From an uncultured Clostridia bacterium (GTDB taxonomy: Bacteria; Bacillota; Clostridia; Saccharofermentanales; Saccharofermentanaceae): a stretch of DNA of 64,000 nt. Below, in pieces: positions 58,060 through 64,000 of this stretch. The stretch spans positions 159,102 to 223,101 of the forward strand of contig CAMHSJ010000001.1 of the NCBI GenBank assembly GCA_946187935.1, written 5' to 3'. The translations under genes and the position numbers were made by a program. Within the stretch, counting starts at the first letter, position 1. Each line of letters begins with the position of its first letter. The notes under the pieces were generated by a model that saw only the letters and a program-made list of their open reading frames with translations, was not told where the DNA came from and searched no databases.

Positions 58060-58668
58060 TCAGTCCTTAAGACGCTCGAAAAATCTATTGAACTTATTCT
58101 CTTTGGCAAATCTTTCGTAATCAATGAACAGGCCGTCTTTTGAATACGCAGTGACATGCCCGTCATATACGAAGATCAGATACAGGTTCCCCTCATATGT
58201 ATATTGGAACAGATTTGAAGCACTGCTCATCTCTTCGCTGTCAGCAGAAGGGAGGTCCGGATCTTCAGCTATATCTTCAAATTCAACAGGTTCAAATGCC
58301 TTGAGATCCGTGATCTCAGTGGAGATTATCGTAACGATGGGAACATATCCGAAGGAGCTGGCGATCACTCTGAGATCTGCTGTGACCTTTGCGAACTGAC
58401 CGTCTTCCAGAACAGGTAAGAGTGACGGATCTTCTGCAGTAAGCAGATCGGCAGAAAAATCGGTATCTGAAAGCTTATAGTAATCTCCGTTTACCCGAAT
58501 GCAATAGAAGGACTGACCTTCTATCAGGTTTTCATAAGGATCACCGAGCATGACAGACATCTGCACAGAACTGGTGTCAGTACTGTTTTTTGCAAAAGCG
58601 TTTGAACACCCTGATATGGAAAGCGTAATAATGAGCAGTATAGAGATCAATGCACGAGTCTTAGACAT
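58060..58668 (-). CDS. Small lipoprotein
   Basis: Lipobox SISGC. Confidence 0.7.
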   Translation of the reverse strand: MSKTRALISILLIITLSISGCSNAFAKNSTDTSSVQMSVMLGDPYENLIEGQSFYCIRVNGDYYKLSDTDFSADLLTAEDPSLLPVLEDGQFAKVTADLRVIASSFGYVPIVTIISTEITDLKAFEPVEFEDIAEDPDLPSADSEEMSSASNLFQYTYEGNLYLIFVYDGHVTAYSKDGLFIDYERFAKENKFNRFFERLKD

Positions 58669-58814
58669 AATCGATCACATCCCCAGCCGTCGGCCTGTCT
58701 TGTTAAACCTGTTTTTTGTTTCCGGATAGAATGATTATATCATCCTTATCCACAGACTCCACATTGAACGCTGCATCGTTTTCGGTGTATCATTCAGGAC
58801 AAGGACTCTTGCAT

Positions 58815-61409
58815 ATGACGTTTCTCTCAATGCTTTATACGTTTTTGATCGCACCTTTAAAGCTTCTTTTTGAAGTTGTCTTTTCTGTGGCTGATACGCT
58901 TACAGGCAACGCCGGATTGTCGATTATGATCTTAAGTCTTGCGGTCAACCTGCTTGTTCTGCCTCTGTACAAGAGAGCAGATATGCTGCAGGCAGAAGAG
59001 CGGGATATCCAGTCGAAAATGGCTGTGCAGATCAAGCGTATAAAGAGCGCATTCAAAGGCGATGAGCGCTACATGACGCTTCAGGCTTATTACCGCATCA
59101 ATCACTACAAGCCGGTATACGCACTCAGGAGTTCGATATCCCTTCTCCTTCAGATCCCGTTCTTTATAGCTGCCTATGATCTCCTGTCGGGGATGCTGAG
59201 CCTTAAGGGCACTTCTTTCGGTCTTATCTCTGACCTGGGAAGCGCTGATGCCATGTTCACGTCAGGAGGCCTCACTTTAAATATCCTTCCGGTCCTCATG
59301 ACTCTGATCAATATAGTTTCGGGGATCATATACACTAAGGGGCACCCTTTAAGCGAGAAGATTCAGGTCTATGGACTTGCAGCGGTATTCCTGGTGCTTC
59401 TTTACAACTCGCCTTCAGGACTTGTGCTCTACTGGCTTATGAATAATGTCTTCTCTCTTCTGAAGAGCATTGCCGGCAGATATCTGAAAGGCAAAAGAGT
59501 TCATTCCGTCAAAGACAACAAGAAAACATATGAGTTTAAAAATGATACAGCCGTATTCTTCTCCGGAACGATACTCCTGGCTTTGGTCACGGGGTTCCTG
59601 ATCCCGTCTTCGGTAATGGCTTCATCTCCGCAGGAATTCATAACAGATGCCGATACCGGCAGTCCTTTCGTTTATCTAACGAATTCCATTATCCTGGCGT
59701 TCGGCTGCTGGGTCTTATGGGGCAGCGTTTACTATTTTCTGGTGAGCGGCAGGTTTAAAGCTGCCCTCGGCAGAGCGGCCTGGATGACATGCGGAATAGC
59801 GGTTGCGGATTATCTGCTTTTCGGAACGGATCCCGGCACGCTGTCATCGACATTGCAGTATCAGATCATGCCGGTCTTTGGGACAGGCCGCTGCCTGCTG
59901 AACATTTTGATCGTACTCATGCTGGCAGTGGTCTTATATATCACTTACAGGGATCATCAAAAGACCGCAAGGACCATCCTTATTGCAGGTATCGCAGCAG
60001 TGACCGCAACAGGTATCTTCAACACGGTAAAGATCGCCAACGGGTGCAGCAGTTATCAGAATAATGACAACGGAGCATTTGAGATACCCGAGCTGCCTTT
60101 GAGCAAAGACGGCAAGAATGTCGTAGTACTCATGCTGGACCGTTCGTGCGGAGGTCTTGTGCCTTTCATCTTCAACGAGAAGCCTGAACTGACAGAACAA
60201 TTTGACGGCTTTACTTACTATCCGAATACGATATCGTACGGCCCGTGCACGAATATCGGTTCTCCGGCATTGTACGGCGGTTATGAATATACACCTGACA
60301 GGATCAATGCCAGGTCTGATGAAAGCCTTGAGAGCAAGCAGAACGAAGCATTAAAGGTCATGCCTGTGTTATTCAGTTCAATGGGATATACCGTTACCGT
60401 GTGTGATCCGCCGTGTGCAGGTTATACCTGGATCCCGGACCTGTCGATCTATGATGACTATCCTCAGATCAACTGCTATTCCGCCGCAGGATATTCAGGC
60501 TATTTCGGAGAAGATGATCTATCGCGTCTTAACGGCCTTCTGAGCCGCAATTTCTTCTGCTTCTCGCTTATGAAGATATCCCCTCTGGTCTTACAAGAGT
60601 TTCTCTATGATGACGGACACTATAACGAACCCGATTCAGTCTCCAGGAATCAAATGCTCATTCAAAACATGAACGGCCTTTCACAGAGCACGGGATATAA
60701 CCCGGAGTTTGTCGAAGCGTACTCCGTACTTGAGACGCTCCCGGATATGACAACAGTAAACGACAGTACCGACAACACATTCCTTATGATGGCTTTTGAT
60801 GCGACACATTCCCCGTGCCTTTTGCAAAAGCCTGATTATGTTCCTTCGATAAATGTTGACAACACTGTTTACGATACGGATTGGGTATCAGGAAATGTTG
60901 TTAACGGCAGAACAATGAACATGACGACTGAAGAGCAGGTGAAGCACTACCACATCAACATGGCGACATTTATAGAGATCGGAAAGTGGCTCGATCATCT
61001 GCGCGAAACAGGCGTCTATGACAACACGAGGATCATCCTGGTTTCAGACCATGGTTACGGTCTGGACCAGTACGGCACATGGTGCAATGGCATCGATATG
61101 GAATTCTTCATGCCGCTTCTTATGGTCAAGGATTTTAACGCCGCCGGCTTTACAGTCTGCGAAGATCTCATGACCAACGGCGATACACCCGTACTGGCAA
61201 CTTCCGGACTGATCGAAGATCCCGTCAATCCCTTTACGGGAAATCCCATTACTTCAGATCTTAAGAACGGACCGCAGACGGTATTCTTCTCCGATAAGTG
61301 GAACACATATGAGAACAACGGAACAGTCTTTCTGCCGGGCAAGTGGTACACTTTCGGCGGCACAGATCCCCGCGATGCCGGCAGCTGGATGTTTATAGAC
61401 GAGCACTGA
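58815..61409 (+). CDS. YidC/Oxa1-like domain fused to a membrane-anchored sulfatase-like (alkaline phosphatase superfamily) domain
   Basis: Likely start MTFLSMLYTFLIAPLKLLFEVVF; YidC-like NAGLSIMILSLAVNLLVLPLYKRADMLQAEERDIQ and LLLQIPFFIAAYDLLSG; C-terminal VVVLMLDRS, DATHSP, LVSDHGYG. Confidence 0.8.
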   Translation: MTFLSMLYTFLIAPLKLLFEVVFSVADTLTGNAGLSIMILSLAVNLLVLPLYKRADMLQAEERDIQSKMAVQIKRIKSAFKGDERYMTLQAYYRINHYKPVYALRSSISLLLQIPFFIAAYDLLSGMLSLKGTSFGLISDLGSADAMFTSGGLTLNILPVLMTLINIVSGIIYTKGHPLSEKIQVYGLAAVFLVLLYNSPSGLVLYWLMNNVFSLLKSIAGRYLKGKRVHSVKDNKKTYEFKNDTAVFFSGTILLALVTGFLIPSSVMASSPQEFITDADTGSPFVYLTNSIILAFGCWVLWGSVYYFLVSGRFKAALGRAAWMTCGIAVADYLLFGTDPGTLSSTLQYQIMPVFGTGRCLLNILIVLMLAVVLYITYRDHQKTARTILIAGIAAVTATGIFNTVKIANGCSSYQNNDNGAFEIPELPLSKDGKNVVVLMLDRSCGGLVPFIFNEKPELTEQFDGFTYYPNTISYGPCTNIGSPALYGGYEYTPDRINARSDESLESKQNEALKVMPVLFSSMGYTVTVCDPPCAGYTWIPDLSIYDDYPQINCYSAAGYSGYFGEDDLSRLNGLLSRNFFCFSLMKISPLVLQEFLYDDGHYNEPDSVSRNQMLIQNMNGLSQSTGYNPEFVEAYSVLETLPDMTTVNDSTDNTFLMMAFDATHSPCLLQKPDYVPSINVDNTVYDTDWVSGNVVNGRTMNMTTEEQVKHYHINMATFIEIGKWLDHLRETGVYDNTRIILVSDHGYGLDQYGTWCNGIDMEFFMPLLMVKDFNAAGFTVCEDLMTNGDTPVLATSGLIEDPVNPFTGNPITSDLKNGPQTVFFSDKWNTYENNGTVFLPGKWYTFGGTDPRDAGSWMFIDEH

Positions 61410-61414
61410 TCGCT

Positions 61415-61506
61415 TCAGGTCAATTTAGAGCCGCAATTGGAACAGAAAGTCCCCGATTTTCCGGTTGCATTCCGCATTCAGTACAGAACCCGGGGCGTGA
61501 CGATCT
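61415..61506 (-). pseudogene. Decayed zinc-ribbon C-terminal tail downstream of the 61507 gene
   Basis: In frame after the TAA: RSSRPGFCTECGMQPEN, then +1 frame GTFCSNCGSKLT*. Confidence 0.6.
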
Positions 61507-61974
61507 TTAAGCACCTGTTATAGCAGCAGCCTTTTTGTTCTTTATAGTACCTGCTGCTAATGTAAAGACAATTCCTATAATGGCCACAGCAAATCCGGCT
61601 ATATCGATAACTGATACTCTGACGTTGGAGCTGTCGGTAGAGAGCTCCGGGATCTTAGGTGCAGGGTTTAAGATCAATATCAGTGTGTATGCGATCATCA
61701 AGCCGAAACTTAAAGCGGCAAGACCGTGGATGATCACCTCGCGCTTCATGTATTTCTTGACCGGCGCTTTTCTATAGCCTGCAAACTGCATTATCCCGCC
61801 GATCAGCGAGAAGAAGAATCCGGTAAAGAACAAAAGGAAGAATACAGGAACTTCAATTATCTCTATGCCGTCGAGATATGGTAGGCTGACCAGGGTAGAT
61901 AAGCCAATGAACAATGCATCCGGAAGCATCAGCAATAAAGTAACAATATGCAGTATTAGATTGGTCACTCTCAT
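61507..61974 (-). CDS. Four-TM membrane protein, possibly truncated at its C-terminus
   Basis: 155 aa, four hydrophobic segments; see decayed zinc ribbon downstream. Confidence 0.7.
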   Translation of the reverse strand: MRVTNLILHIVTLLLMLPDALFIGLSTLVSLPYLDGIEIIEVPVFFLLFFTGFFFSLIGGIMQFAGYRKAPVKKYMKREVIIHGLAALSFGLMIAYTLILILNPAPKIPELSTDSSNVRVSVIDIAGFAVAIIGIVFTLAAGTIKNKKAAAITGA

Positions 61975-62132
61975 ATAGTAACTCCGCGTAAAAACCTAAA
62001 TGTTTTCAATTCACTTATCATAGATCTCTTAGCAACAGGCAAGCATATAAGCTTACATTCTACACGAACTCAGGTGAAAGTATAACATATATCAAAGATA
62101 TGTTATCATTCGGAAAACGGAGGCGAATGGGT

Positions 62133-63149
62133 ATGAAAAGAGAAAAGATAATAGGCCTGGTCCTTATCGCATCACTTCTGCTGTCACTTTGCGGATGCAG
62201 CAGCGATGACAAGAATGTTATCAAAGCAGCGGACGAATATGCAAAAGCTCTTATTGCTTTTGACAGTGATAATATCACTGAACTCATGGAAGACGGGGAT
62301 GAGGCAGAAGAGATACTGGCTGAACTCGAAGAGGTCAGAATCAGCAGTGAATACATGGAGCGCATTACCGCTGCCATATTGGATTCCATGACATATGAGG
62401 TGGACAGCAAGTCTGTCAGCTCTTCGAAGAAAGATAAGAGCGCAACGGCAGACGTCATCTTTACGATTGCCGACTATGAAGGCATTTATAATGATGTTCT
62501 TGATGACGGCGGAAACATAGAAGACTATATCGAGGCGCTTGAAGATAATAACGGAGAGCATACGTCCGAGATAAAGATATCAGTCATCTTTACGCTGAAG
62601 GAAGGCAAGTGGGTCGTAAAAGACAACAATGCCAAGAACATCAAGAAGGTCTTTGAATTCATGGAGGAGATCCCTTATTACAACTGGTTCAACTTCAAGG
62701 CCGTCGGAGAGGATGAGTTCAAGGATGCGCTGTGTTCGGTCTTAGGGATCGGTGACGATGAGATCTCTGTGACTGAGGGTGCTGATTACAGCAGGGAGAT
62801 CAGTTACGCTTCTGACGACTTATTCTTCTATTTAACCATATACGATGATCCGGCAGATGCCGCCGGTGAATTCGAAATGATGTATGACTACTGGGAATCC
62901 GGAAATGACGGAACTAGCAAGTGTTATTACGATGAAGAAGACGGATACGGTTATATCCTCTTTGACGGTAACACTGATCTGGGTGACGCTAACTATGGCG
63001 GAGTTTATCTGTACGGCGGCATGTACCTGAGAGATAATACTCTTGTCAGGGTCATGACATCTGATACGCAGCCGCGGGACGGGAATTCGGAGGATCAAAA
63101 TACTCTGGATGCTTTCTTTAACGAGATAGGTTACCCTCTGCCGTATTAA
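62133..63149 (+). CDS. Lipoprotein, paralogue of the 50948 gene
   Basis: Lipobox LCGC; KNVIKAADEYAKALIAFD aligned to KEVITAADEFAKAVIDFD. Confidence 0.8.
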   Translation: MKREKIIGLVLIASLLLSLCGCSSDDKNVIKAADEYAKALIAFDSDNITELMEDGDEAEEILAELEEVRISSEYMERITAAILDSMTYEVDSKSVSSSKKDKSATADVIFTIADYEGIYNDVLDDGGNIEDYIEALEDNNGEHTSEIKISVIFTLKEGKWVVKDNNAKNIKKVFEFMEEIPYYNWFNFKAVGEDEFKDALCSVLGIGDDEISVTEGADYSREISYASDDLFFYLTIYDDPADAAGEFEMMYDYWESGNDGTSKCYYDEEDGYGYILFDGNTDLGDANYGGVYLYGGMYLRDNTLVRVMTSDTQPRDGNSEDQNTLDAFFNEIGYPLPY

Positions 63150-63191
63150 CCGCTTATCATATTAACCTCTAAGAGATATGGTTAAGACAAA

Positions 63192-63235
63192 ACTACTTTA
63201 AGATTTTTTGCGAGTCAATAAAATCTTAAAGTAGT
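63192..63235. repeat. Perfect 16-bp inverted repeat with 12-nt loop
   Basis: ACTACTTTAAGATTTT-ttgcgagtcaat-AAAATCTTAAAGTAGT. Confidence 0.85.
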
Positions 63236-63589
63236 ATTTAATGATAATCGAATCAATAATATTATCTTAAAAGTTTGTTGAATTATTTCTGTTTTTGCTC
63301 CGTATCAGTATTCAGTCTTAACTAAGAAAGAGTTCGAGAACGATCTCCTGCCCTATAACGAAGCTACCATTAAAGAATTTGTCGAAACCTATGGATAAGC
63401 CGTGTGATACAACTGTAGTATGGGGCGGAGCTCTGGCGGTTCTTCTGTCTCGGATTCAAAGAGCACCTTATAAGGTGGCTCATATTAAGCACGATGTAAA
63501 CGGATTTATCAAGAGAATCGGCGTCTATTACATGTGCATTGATGATCTTCCGCTATAATCATTCAATAAATAAGCCTCGGATTTTGAAG

Positions 63590-64000
63590 TGAACCCACAA
63601 AGTTGGACGGCTTAAAACGAGTATAAGGACTGATTCCTTGCCTGGCAAGGAGTCAGTCCTTTCAGTTTGACCTGGATTCTCTCTTTGTTGTAGTACTCAA
63701 TGTATTCTTCCATAGCTTTTTGTAACTGCTCTAATGTCTTGAATTCATATTCGTGTCCGTAGAACATCTCATTCTTCATCTTTCCGAAGAAGTTCTCCAT
63801 TGGGCTGTTATCTAAGCAATTTCCCTTGCGTGACATGGATTGTGTTATTCCTCGCTCTCTTAATGCCTTGTGGTATTGGTACATCTGATACTGCCAACCC
63901 TGATCTGAATGGAATATGAGATTACTGAGGTCATCGTACTTGTTGAATGCCTTATTCAACATGTCTGTTATCTGCTTGTATCCAGGATGCTTTGAAATGC
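63590..64000 (-). mobile_element. IS3-family insertion sequence, 3' end; remainder outside window
   Basis: Terminal repeat TGAACCCACAAAGTTGGACGGCTT followed by transposase ORF. Confidence 0.85.
63612..64000 (-). CDS. IS3-family transposase OrfB (rve/DDE) C-terminal part
   Basis: Frame open to window end: ISKHPGYKQITDMLNKAFNKYDDLSNLIFHSDQGWQYQ...SRKGNCLDNSPMENFFGKMKNEM...YIEYYNKERIQVKLKGLTPCQAR. Confidence 0.93.
   Translation of the reverse strand, partial: ISKHPGYKQITDMLNKAFNKYDDLSNLIFHSDQGWQYQMYQYHKALRERGITQSMSRKGNCLDNSPMENFFGKMKNEMFYGHEYEFKTLEQLQKAMEEYIEYYNKERIQVKLKGLTPCQARNQSLYSF

Overview
64 kb chromosomal window, probably from an anaerobic Clostridia-like Firmicute (inferred from the electron-bifurcating-type [FeFe] hydrogenase, GtrA/LCP/MntP genes and Gram-positive ribosome-binding sites). 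It opens inside a hydB-like gene followed by hydA and ends inside an IS3-family transposase. Between them are ddl, a dCMP deaminase, a three-gene cluster built around a membrane-anchored GH5 glycanase, two tRNAs (Thr-GGT, Ser-GGA), an AzlC-AzlD fusion, many zinc-ribbon membrane proteins and small lipoproteins, a HerA-like ATPase, an LCP protein, mntP, an 8.5 kb block of three very large c-di-GMP/phosphorelay proteins, an AmmeMemoRadiSam pair, and a YidC-like/sulfatase-like fusion. The best candidate for an undescribed system is the 8.0-13.3 kb cluster. It encodes a GH5 enzyme with a C-terminal TM anchor, an N-terminally anchored tail protein, and a single-pass CBM-like/Thr-linker protein. The last two share a repeated tail motif, (A/G/P)PIKRPKxLSVN, apparently cytoplasmic. 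Other notable items: the YidC-sulfatase fusion, a GGDEF protein that lost its catalytic core in frame, an XRE-superoxide-reductase-like fusion, a sialate-O-acetylesterase-like protein with Asp at the nucleophile position, a 27-aa ORF with its own promoter and terminator, and a decayed zinc-ribbon tail. All calls come from reading the sequence and supplied ORFs; no database search was run. Hand-counted motif coordinates may be off by a base or two.
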